Positions 55,061 through 64,000 of a stretch of DNA of 64,000 nucleotides are shown here, piece by piece. Made by a program: the position numbers and the translations under genes. The notes beneath the pieces are model-generated. The model ran no database searches. It was not told the DNA's origin and saw nothing but the letters and a program-made list of their open reading frames with translations. The stretch spans positions 1,332,001-1,396,000 of the forward strand of contig OU015653.1 of the NCBI GenBank assembly GCA_907165275.2, given 5' to 3'. Source of the DNA: Zygaena filipendulae (Eukaryota; Arthropoda; Insecta; Lepidoptera; Zygaenidae). Position 1 is the first letter of the stretch, and the number at the start of each line of letters is the position of its first letter.

Positions 55061-55233
55061 GTGACCCTTTTTTTACAATCTGAACAAGTATGTTAATAGA
55101 AAAAGAAGGAAACTTTTGTGTGAAGTGTTTTCAACTCTAGCGACTTTCGATCTCTTTTATTGTGACAAAAAAGATTTGCAAAATGCTAAATCCATCAAGT
55201 TTGACGCATCTAAATCCTTATTATTATTATAAA

Positions 55234-55434
55234 ATAGCTGTTCCCCGCGGTTTTACCCGCGTTAATTTCAGAGTTCCCGTAGAAATTCCAGGATGAAACC
55301 TACCTTGTGTCCTTCTTTGTACCCCTGACAATGTGTATGCGAAATTTCATGATGAACGGTTGAGCCGTTAAGGCGTGAAAGGGTAAGAGGCAGACAGACA
55401 GAGTTACTTTCGCATCTATAATATTACGTAGGGA
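55234..55434 (-). mobile_element. Helitron-like H-A
   Basis: CCGCGGTTTTACCCGCGTTA, GTGTATGCGAAATTTCATGA, GGCAGACAGACAGAGTTACT, ATAATATTACGTAGGGAT. CTAG is changed to ATAG. Confidence 0.75.
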
Positions 55435-55435
55435 T

Positions 55436-55600
55436 GTAAATGTAAGTTGGTTCGTTACGCTTTCAAACCTTAGCTACTCAAGCGGTCACCATGAAATTTT
55501 GCATACACGTTGTCAAAGGTACATAAAGGACATAGGTTTTTATGCTGGGATTCCCGCCGAAACTGCAAAATTAATGAGGATCAAACTACGGGTAGCAAAA
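55436..55600 (+). mobile_element. Helitron-like H-A, decayed, back-to-back with the previous
   Basis: TTCGTTACGCTTTCAAACCT, CATGAAATTTTGCATACACG, GGATTCCCGCCGAAACTGCA. No terminus. Confidence 0.65.
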
Positions 55601-56278
55601 AAAAATTAAGAATATAGTTCTCTACATTTGCAGGTGAAAAAACAGTATTTATAACCATTAGGTATAATTATTTTGACACAATTTTTAAGCTAATAAAAAA
55701 GGAAAAAAAAAACAATATATTGGCAGATAAAACGGACAAAAAAATAAACGGCCATTCGTAAAGAAAAATAATCGGCAACGCGTTTTAAAAACCATTTTCT
55801 TAATCCATTCGATAATCAAAGAATTTTAAAACGCTAAATAAAAATTTGAATAGAATCCAAATGTATCATGTATAAATAAGGTACCTTACACCGAGAGCCG
55901 TTGTCGAATAATAATTTACACTTACCTAGTGGGTATAAAAGGTTTTTTCCATTATTGAATGTAAACAGATCTTTGTTGATGTGAAAAAAATAATTCAAAG
56001 TTGTACCTACGCGGGATGAAAGAGGAGAAATTTTGTGGAGCATCCACCGACTGGTATTATTTAGGGGAGAGACGGGCGGAAAATCGCTCCCATTGTGTAA
56101 GGTAATGCAGGTTATTGTTATCGGGCAGCCGTTATTCGCACCGCTAAGTACACAAAATGGCCACGCAGCGTCGCGTCGTTTTATTTTTGACCTTGTTGTG
56201 ATTACAATGTTATTGAAAACTTTTTGACATCACGTCACTGTCGGAACACCCTCTGAAACTTTTTACATCGAGACGAGG
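55601..56278. other. Unassigned non-coding DNA
   Basis: Nothing recognised. Confidence 0.4.
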
Positions 56279-56502
56279 GCAAATTATAATTATAGACGCG
56301 ATTATTAAAGAAGAAGAAAAAGATTTGTGTCTCAGTTTTGTTTTACGTATAATTTATATGTATTTTGTATTGTACTAAGACATTATATTTAACTCCTCTC
56401 AAGCACCACCAAGCACACTTTCTGAACTGGTAGAGAATGCCACTGTGGCATTAAGTCCGCCTTTTGTAGCAAGTTGTGCAATAAGCTTAAATAAATAAAT
56501 AA
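56279..56502 (+). repeat. Two LINE-type tails
   Basis: AAATTATAATTATAGACGCG plus (GAA)n at 56279-56322, and GGTAGAGAATGCCACTGTGG, TTAAGTCCGCCTTTTGTAG, TGCAATAAGC with AAAT tail at 56424-56502. Confidence 0.65.
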
Positions 56503-56564
56503 GAAGATGAAGAAGAAGTAACAAACCTTTGTGCCTATACATATCGGATGTCAACCAAGGCTGC

Positions 56565-56700
56565 TTTTTTTAACACTAAAATATCAAATATTTTAGTATT
56601 TTGGTGTTAAAGAGTTGGTTGTTTTGGTCTTTAACACTAAAACTATTTTTTAACAAACTGCTTTTTGTATTAGTGTTAAAAAGTAGTTTCGTCAGATGTT
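56565..56700. repeat. TTAACACTAAAA palindromic tract
   Basis: TTAACACTAAAA and its complement TTTTGGTGTTAAA recur four times in both directions, giving nested hairpins. Confidence 0.6.
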
Positions 56701-56819
56701 GAGATCCGACAATAATATGCTTTTCATATCCAGATGTACTATGCGAAAATCTAAATTACTCGTGACTATAGATATACTAGGTATATACCGAATATAATTT
56801 TTAGGCAGTTCTATACTTG

Positions 56820-56985
56820 TGTGAATTGCAGGAATATATTCGGAATTAAAAGTATCTTATGTTGGAAAGGAATTCTGTTAGCTTTCTATCAGTGAAGGAA
56901 TTTTTTAAATCTCTCAAATTGTTTCCGAGATAATCTATATCCCGACAAACCAACAAACGTTTCCTTTTATATTGGACATGTTGAC
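56820..56985 (-). repeat. Old Helitron-like remnant
   Basis: GAATTAAAAGTATCTTATGT, TTGTTTCCGAGATAATCTAT, CCCGACAAACCAACAAACG resemble the Helitron order but are strongly diverged. Confidence 0.4.
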
Positions 56986-56987
56986 TA

Positions 56988-57330
56988 ATTTTTATTTTTT
57001 AGTCCGTCTTGAAAATATTGGACACGTATTGAAAATATTGGACACGTATTTTTTCTTTTTTTACGTAATCAAAAAATAACGGCGATATAATATCGCCGTT
57101 ATTTTTTGCGATATATTGATTTAAAATTTCGCGTGACGTCACTATTCTGACAGTTTGTATAGGCAGTTTTAGCGGTTAGTGACGTCACGACCCCCTCACC
57201 CTAAACTTTAATGCGCTTTATCTCTGTATATTTTAATTTATTTAAAAAAGCAAAAAATACGTGTCTATTGTTTTTTTATTTTCTAACCGACGGACTAATT
57301 AGAATTATGATTTTCAAAAGTAGTCCACAT
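56988..57330 (+). mobile_element. CRE-MITE with internal duplications
   Basis: ATGTTGACTA / TAGTCCACAT termini; TGACGTCA at 57134-57141 and 57180-57187. Carries a duplicated TTGAAAATATTGGACACGTA and a new palindrome at 57070-57109. Confidence 0.85.
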
Positions 57331-57825
57331 CCTTATTTTAAGAATCGTTGTAAATTGTTTATTACACATTTGCCAGCAGCTGCACCTGTTAGGACATTCG
57401 GGATTAATCAGAGACTAATATTATAGTCATCGCCATCAAAAGTCAGTATTTACACTAATCTACCGATTATTTTTTAAAATAAATATCTTAGAATTTATTT
57501 TTTTATTAACAGGCGCGACTAGTTTAACTTCTTTAGTCCTCTTAATTTATTGACTTAAATAAAATCGTCAAATGGTCAAAACAAACCTCTTTACGTAGAC
57601 GTGTGACCTAAAAATAGAAAGAGCTAATTACAAAAAAAGTCTGGCTCGTGACCGACTAGGCCTGCGGATTATACGAAGCTCCTTACTGTAATCCCCACTC
57701 TCCTGCTAAAAGCTATTAAGCATTTTTTTCTCTCGTACTTTTTTTCTTTTAAAGCGACGGAATTGAAGAGAGATTCACGGATCAATCGGCTGAGTGAGAA
57801 ACAAATTCTACTGTCAATAAATTTT
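57331..57825. other. Unassigned non-coding DNA
   Basis: Nothing recognised. Confidence 0.4.
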
Positions 57826-58260
57826 TTAATACAGTTGCTCAAAAAGTGGCGTATTGCAGGGACGTTTAGCGTTCGGGATGTGGGCTATTACATACTCGAG
57901 CTTTTTGTTTACTTTTCCCGAACTCGTGCGTTCTCTTTGCCAACTGTCAAAAATGGCGACACGACTTTGACACATTTTTTGCATTGCGAACCGTACGTTT
58001 CGCATTACTAATACGACTAGCGCCATCTCTTGATCACAGTTGGAACTTATTTGAGTTTGTTGTATTTTTGATATTTTATTAAATTGCTTAATTTTTTCGT
58101 AACTGTATTAAAAATAGTTGTTCAGTACACGTGCGGAACCGTCATTGCAACTAGTTCCGACTGTCAACCCTCACCTTCGGCTGCGCCTCGGCTCGGGTAG
58201 ACATTTGTCGGAACTCTTTGCAATGACAGCCTTTCCGCACTTATAATGAAATATACTATT
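57826..58260 (-). mobile_element. Composite MITE block, copy 2 (inverted)
   Basis: TTAA-MITE at 57830-58107 (also 278 bp, TTAA on both sides) followed by the GTGCGGAA...TTTCCGCAC hairpin element (58131-58240) and shared flank to 58260. Confidence 0.8.
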
Positions 58261-58413
58261 CCCGTTTTAGTACGCTAATGAAAAAATAATGACAGTAGGT
58301 ATGACTGTCGGAAAATCGTCCCTTTTTCTTTTAATTTTTTATGGTATGTGTGATCGCCGGTGATTGTTTAAATCCAAAATGATCGTCAAAACGGCAAGGA
58401 ATGTTGTTACTAA

Positions 58414-58707
58414 TCTTCTATATAAATAAAAATGAATCGCCGTAAGGTATGTGATCGCATAAATTCCAAGCGACTGCACCAAATGAGATAATTTTTCTTT
58501 GTGTTCGTTATTGTCAGGACAAGGTTTGTATAAAGGAAGTTAGAGAAATCCAAAACTGACGCGGGTGAATCTCCGAAGTGCTTGAACCAATTTTGACAAG
58601 ACTTTCCTTTCTGCTGAAGCTGATGTTATAAGGAGTAAATTAGGTTGCTTTGGAGTTCCTGCGGAAATTTCGAAACACGCGCGGTTGAAACCGCGGGGCC
58701 AAGCTAG
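58414..58707 (+). mobile_element. Helitron-like H-H, complete
   Basis: A|TCTTCTATATAAATAAAAAT, GATGTTATAAGGAGTAAATT, GCGCGGTTGAAACCGCGGGG, CTAG 58704-58707 before T. Confidence 0.8.
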
Positions 58708-58795
58708 TAGTGATTAAGGGCCCTGGTCCCAAACTGGACAGGGCTTGTAATATGGGTATAACAGACAACTGATTGTACCTATCTATCTATACTAT

Positions 58796-59105
58796 AATAA
58801 AAAAGTAGAATCCGCAATTCTGTACATTGAATATTTTTAACAAAAATTGGCACGGGGCGATAAAAGAAGAGTAACCAACCAAGAAAAAAAGTTTTTAAAT
58901 TCTTTTCTGTCTATCTATCTGTCTGTCTGTTCCCGATAATCTCTGGATCTACTGAACGGGTTGTCATGCGGTTTTCACAGGGAGATTAGGCTTAGCCTGG
59001 AGCTACATAATATAAGCTTTGTTTTATTTAAATCGGATGTCGGGGGAAAAAAATGTTAAAATTTTAAAAACTTTTCACGCTGGTGAAACCATGGTGCACA
59101 GCTAG
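58796..59105 (+). mobile_element. Helitron-like element (H-F relative), complete
   Basis: A|TCTATACTATAATAAAAAAG, CTGTCTATCTATCTGTCTGT, GGTGAAACCATGGTGCACAG, CTAG 59102-59105 before T. Confidence 0.75.
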
Positions 59106-59239
59106 TACTTAATATGATGCATAAAATACTCAAACTCGGGGTTTAAACAAAAACGTTTATCACAAAATATGTAATACAGTTTGATTTGCACACATCACAA
59201 ACTACAAACCACGCTTGTCTGACCTCACTCTCAATTTTT

Positions 59240-59290
59240 TTAACCGACTCCCAAAAGGAGGAGGTTCTGCATTCGGCTGTGTGTTATGTT
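59240..59290 (+). repeat. LINE/SINE-type end ACCGACTCCCAAAAGGAGGA
   Basis: This word and GGTTCTGCATTCGGCTGTGT are common in lepidopteran repeats; an inverted relative lies near 14004-14035. Confidence 0.5.
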
Positions 59291-59346
59291 TTACAGATCT
59301 TTCGGATTCTTAATGTAAAAGTCAACGCGACATTATCAGTAAAGCA

Positions 59347-59578
59347 TCACTACAGATTATAAATCAAAATCATCCGCCGTGTCTGTCTGTCTATCTGTTC
59401 ACAATAAACTCGAAATCTACCGAACGGATTTTCATGCTGTTTCCACCAATAGATAGAGTGATGATAAAGATGTCTATGTCTATGTCTATGATTCCAGAAG
59501 GTTTAAACGTATAGTCTATCCTGGAATATCCGCGGGAACTCCGAAATTACCGCGGGCCAAACCACGGGGGATGACTAG
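59347..59578 (+). mobile_element. Helitron-like H-F
   Basis: A|TCACTACAGATTATAAATC, CCGTGTCTGTCTGTCTATCT, CGGATTTTCATGCTGTTTCC, CCGCGGGAACTCCGAAATTA, CTAG 59575-59578 before T. Has a small (CTATGT) expansion. Confidence 0.75.
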
Positions 59579-59833
59579 TTGTATAACATTACCTCCACCG
59601 ATCGCTCTACGTTCTACCTACCCTAAATTCGGCCATAAAAATATATTATTTTACGGCACGAAATAAAATCCACATTGCCGACTATTTATACCGTAATGTA
59701 AGGTTCGTAAACCGATTTTTCGGCAATATATTTTTACAATGTACCTCTATACTCGGTGAATTTACCCCAATTTTTCCACCGTAAAGTTAAGTCCGACGCG
59801 GATTCGCTCCAGTGATTTTTTTCTTTTATTTGC

Positions 59834-60033
59834 ATATTAGCTGCGACCCGCGGTTTCACCCGCGATAAGTTAGGAGTTTCCGCGGGGATCCCGGAATAAA
59901 ACTCTATTTCCTTCTCTGCATCCCTGCCAACGTGTATGCAAAGTTTCATGATGATAGGTAGAGCCGTTCAGGCGTGAAAGCGTAACAGACAGACAGACAG
60001 AGTTACTTTCGTATTTTACAATATCAGTAGGGA
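59834..60033 (-). mobile_element. Helitron-like H-A
   Basis: CCGCGGTTTCACCCGCGATA, GTGTATGCAAAGTTTCATGA, GACAGACAGACAGAGTTACT, 5' side ATATCAGTAGGGA. CTAG is TTAG. Confidence 0.75.
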
Positions 60034-60898
60034 TTACTCGTATCACTTATGAGTGTTATGACCGGTTCGGTTCGGTTTCTACATAAAAAGTTGAACTACG
60101 TAAAAAAAATTCGGCTATTTTCACACTGATAATAATGATTGCCGTCTCTCAAAGTTTCATGTGAATGTGGGGTTTGGGAACTTCCATTGATAAAAAAATC
60201 CGGAAGAAATTCTGTAAAATTGTGAAAACCGGCTCCAAATTCGTTGCGTATACATCAGAACAGTGTTTCCCAAACTATAGGTTATATTACGTAATATTAG
60301 GTTAGCCCTGAAAACCGAAAATACCAAAATAATAAGGTTTGTGTATTTGTTACTTTAAGTATGTATTTACTATTCATATATAAAAAACACGTGAGTTGAA
60401 GATATTTAATAAATAAATTACAAAAGTATTCGTAATTATAGCTACAAAAAATTGAACACGGGAGAACTCGTGTTCGGTTTTAGAATTAGAGGCATACGTA
60501 GTTCGGTGATGGAATTCACATGTAGGTAAATTGTAAATACTATACCTATAGTCGTCACTCTGGTTAAGCAAGCTTTAGCTGCTTAGCAAGTTTATGAGAA
60601 GGATAAATTATAAATAAATTAACAAACCAGAGATATGCATACCTAGAAAGACTAAAAATATCGAGCAATGTACAAAGTGGTCGGAACATATAATAATACA
60701 CTATAATAAGTAAAAATTGTAATGACTACAATCTGTTTTGTGTACTTAAATAAATAAATAAATAACAAATACACTGACACAAGCATACTTTTAATACGCT
60801 TATAAGAACCATATTTTCGACAGATGAATTCATAAAATTCATATTTATCTGAATAGAAAAAATGGTATTGACAATAACCATCATTACAATCCCATAAC
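60034..60898. other. Unassigned AT-rich DNA
   Basis: Nothing recognised; AAAT repeats near 60747. Confidence 0.4.
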
Positions 60899-61125
60899 GG
60901 AAGCAATAGTGTGTTAACCCACACTGGAGAAATTTTGAGTAAATCGTGTTTTAAAAGTAGGAGCGCTATTTTTATCAACATTTTTAATGTTCAATATTTA
61001 GTTACATATTTAAGCAATGTAATAAGGTAAACATTTAATTAAAAAACGTTCCCTAACTCTCGATAAATTGTTCTGAATCAATAACTTAATTTTGTGGGTT
61101 AACATGTTATTGCTTATCTGCGTCC
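60899..61125 (-). mobile_element. W MITE, one end damaged
   Basis: AAGCAATAGTGTGTTAACCC ... TTATTGCTTATCTGCGTCC. The left terminus has lost ACATAGAT. Confidence 0.8.
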
Positions 61126-61789
61126 AAATGAAAGAAGAATAATATAAATAACAGAAAGAAAAGGGAAACACTCAAAAAATTTGCGGATAAATCAAGATAC
61201 AAAATTGAATATACCTACCTAACTACCTATAGATATCGTAGAAGATTAGATCCCGCAAAGATTCCGAGAAACGGCTATCCTTTGAAATTGTATTTCATGA
61301 GAAGTGTGCAAAAGGAAAGTTTATAATGTAAATTAGATACAACTGAAAACATTTTGGCAATAATGAAATCTAATTTCATCATTTGGAATAATAAGAAAAA
61401 ATACTCCAAAATAATCATTTCTTGAAACTCTCTGCAGATAAGTACGTAGGAATAATAAATTAACTTCAGTATGAAATATTTTAGATCCTTTCCCGAAGGT
61501 TTGAACAACAATTTTGAACAAACACTCGCTTCATCAATCTTACCTTTTTAATTCCTTTGAGGTTACCATCAACCCTTGGCTGACGCAGAACTCATTTTTT
61601 CTATCTCATACAAAATCACCCGAGCATTATTTTTATCTAAAGGGTTGAAACTTAACGTTAAAAATTATTTTTTTCTTTTGTAATCTATAATAATAGATAT
61701 TTTCTACAAGCGGGCTGTCTAAAAATGTGCGATTAAAACTTTATTACACTGAAAATGTTCAATGTTTTTTGATAACACGAAATACGGTT
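61126..61789. other. AT-rich unassigned DNA
   Basis: Nothing recognised. Confidence 0.4.
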
Positions 61790-62165
61790 ACGTGCGTAGT
61801 CGATTTCTAGCACCAAAAGGCGCGACCGACCCGCCCCACGGTTACCTATCGACTGACGTTTCAGCACTGCGAGTTTCAGTTTCACGGTGTAAACCTGCAT
61901 TGGGGAGGGCGCATGCGTCGTGCAACTAGCTTTTTCCGTAACATCTTCAATGAACAAACTTATAAAAGAATCGTAAATCGAGCGAAATTGCCTGTTAACC
62001 TGTTGGAAATAAAAGCGTGCGCCAGCGTAGACGTCGAATTGCCTTCGTAAAGAGAGGCTTTTATATGTTTGGATGTGATCTTTAAAAGTTGAGGGCCACA
62101 TGTCATCGAGACTTCAAAAGTCGGAAAGTTTTCCGGCGGCAGCTTCAGTTCCAATGAATATAATT
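61790..62165. promoter_or_regulatory. Candidate regulatory block (unique, GC-richer)
   Basis: Non-repetitive, with an NRF-1-like GGCGCATGCGTCG (61908-61920). A 122-codon minus frame (61733-62101) spans it without recognisable domains. Either regulatory DNA or an unrecognised exon; inference only. Confidence 0.25.
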
Positions 62166-64000
62166 TCAAATGTGTATTTGTAATTTTTTTTTTAGGTCCA
62201 TTGATGTCAACACTGATCTAATAAATATACCTAAAACTGTAAGTAATGATTTAATTTGCCATCTATTAAGTATGTTTATATTTTATAACTATTAAAATAT
62301 GTTTATCAACCTTTTTATTTTACAAAATTATAATATTCAAGCGGTCCTTTAATTCTCTAGGTAGGTATCTACTTACTATAAATTTTTTTTATTTATTTGT
62401 TCGTTCTGTTTGTGCATTCCTATATACTATACCGTTCGTCCAATTGTAATGAAACTTTGCCAGGCTTTAGTATATAAATCGGAAAAAAAATCTTATAAAA
62501 AATAAAAACTATTTAATAGACCTTTATTTACTACAAAAGGCAACAGGCCTAGAACGAATTCCTAAGAGCCAAACTGTAAGTAGAAATCAATAATTTTAGC
62601 ATAAAGTAATAATATTTCTCTCAGGTTTCATCGATGCTCTCCAAGTTTACTTATTCAGCGCCGCTTAAATTCAATATTTTCTCTATAATTAATCTATATA
62701 ACAAAATAAATGTATATGTCTGGTAGTAGGTATATATATATATTATATGAAAATCAATAAAAAAATATGTCTATTTTTCTGTCCAAGCCAATCTTCAGAA
62801 AGTAATAAAGTAAATTAAATGTTATTTTTATCTATTTATTTAGAAATAGGTATTTCTAAGATTTCATTGTTGATAAGTAAGAACTTTCTTTTAGTGAGCA
62901 ATTTGTTTGTAACTTAATAGCGCTTCAAAAACCCATTGATTTTCGTAATAAAAATACCGATAAGTTGCTTTCATTCTGAGTTCTCAAGCAGTTCTTCAGT
63001 CCGCAGTAACTCCTCGAACTTTATATTACGGCCCAGGCACAAGCTTGCTTGGCTTGTGTCTGTAAAGAATAAGCGCTGATAGCGCGGGAAAGTGCGGATA
63101 AATGCGGGCCCCAAATCGCAAAACGCATAATGACTACAACCCACTCGGCACCGAGAGATCCATTTCGCCAAGGGTTATTTTTAACCACACATCTACTAGT
63201 ATCTCCCCTAAAGTTAATCTAATAAACTTTACACGCGGGAGAAAATTAATTTAATATGTTAATTAAATGCCAATGAATTATAACACCCTATAGCTGACTT
63301 TGATTTATCATTGTATTAGCGCATCCTTTAAAATTTTATCACAGGGTTGAAGAACGGCTGAAGAACTTGTGTCCGTAACTCCGTTATATTCTTAAGAGAA
63401 AGAAAGCACCTACACGCTTTGAATTTTCAAATAACATTAAAACACGCTCGATTTTGTGAACGTCAAAAACGATCTTAAATGCAAACATTGCAAAATTTAG
63501 GAAATAAAATAATGTTCATTCATAAGTCAAGTAAATTCATAAAGTTTTTTTTTTGTGAGATCGCATACCTACGTTATAATATTATATTAAAACGGAAAAG
63601 AACCCGCTACCCTCCTTATATGCGTCATTACTCCGACAAAACGCCTCCGCTGGGATTCCCCTCACACTATTCATATGCATTCGAGTTTTAAATAATAAAT
63701 TCTGATATATGGCAGGGGCTTTATTTGGGCCGCTCGTAGTTTGTAGTGAGTAGGTATTATACCAGTTGGGAGATGAATCATCATGTCAAGTCGTGGTTTT
63801 TGTAGATGTTTTACATTAAGAAAAAAAACAAATGGCAAAATTTTATAGTCGAGAGACTTTTGCATAACAAAACCGTTCAAAGTAGGTTTTACTATTCTCT
63901 TCGACAAGTAGGTTAAATTTTCATGAATCGTCGTGTAATCTTTTTTTGATTTGAAAAAGAATAATCCAAATACTGATATTGAGTTCCATGGTTCTTGTGT
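62166..64000. other. AT-rich unassigned DNA to the window end
   Basis: No gene, Helitron or MITE recognised. 62990-63175 and 63590-63690 are slightly GC-richer. A simple TA tract lies near 62733-62746. Confidence 0.4.

Noticed and set aside
61733..62101. 122-codon minus-strand ORF
   Set aside because: Longest frame at the right end, but the translation matches no family I know; kept only as a possible regulatory block.

Overview
This window looks like a stretch of a moth or butterfly (Lepidoptera) nuclear genome. It is AT-rich and intron-like. It carries dozens of short Helitron-type elements with the ends typical of lepidopteran genomes, tRNA-derived SINEs with Pol III A/B boxes, LINE 3' tails ending in (AAAT)n or (GAA)n, several MITE families, and frequent GTAGGTACCTAC-like words. 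Nothing bacterial or organellar is present.

Only one host coding exon is recognisable: 27832-28232 on the minus strand. It is the first coding exon of a TMTC-family gene (ER-membrane O-mannosyltransferase, most like TMTC1) and has a splice acceptor on its 5' side and a donor on its 3' side. No other exon of the gene was recognised, so most of the window is probably intron of this gene, or intron plus intergenic DNA.

Repeat families (my own labels). H-A/H-A2: Helitron-like, about 200 bp, 5' TCCTACTAATATTATAAA to 3' hairpin + CTAG, inserted between A and T (Lep1-like). H-B, H-C, H-D, H-F, H-G, H-H: related Helitron-like subfamilies with different 5' parts but the same GC-rich 3' hairpin and CTAG. 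W: MITE of about 220-235 bp with GGACgCAGATAAGC termini and 4-bp target duplications. CRE-MITE: about 300 bp with two TGACGTCA boxes 45-46 bp apart. T: MITE of about 370 bp with TATATACAACGTGTTAAT termini. R: about 300 bp with AAGATGGCGG-like ends. TTAA-MITE: 278 bp with TACAGTTGC termini.

Layout. 1-5.5 kb: a long foldback element and old MITEs. 5.5-16 kb: Helitrons, a W MITE split by a retroposon and by a 936-bp solo LTR (TSD TATG), and palindromic MITEs. 17.3-18.9 kb: a TIR/TA transposon with a broken transposase. 19-22.6 kb: Helitrons, then a tandem array of a 1.1-kb Helitron-like unit rich in PHO/YY1-type GCCATNTT words. 23.4-27.4 kb: SINEs and a roughly 750-bp inverted pair. 27.8-28.2 kb: the TMTC exon. 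28.3-51 kb: mixed SINEs, Helitrons, MITEs and unassigned AT-rich DNA. 51-64 kb: further nested elements, an unusual 59-codon small ORF (52609-52788), and non-repetitive GC-richer blocks (44.3, 54.5, 61.9 kb) that are candidate regulatory DNA.

I found no coherent new multi-gene system. The most interesting signals are structural: nested insertions with exact target duplications, motif-carrying repeats (CRE, PHO/YY1), Helitron copies sharing sequence beyond their CTAG terminus, and long hairpins. All calls were made by eye; alignments and database searches were not possible.
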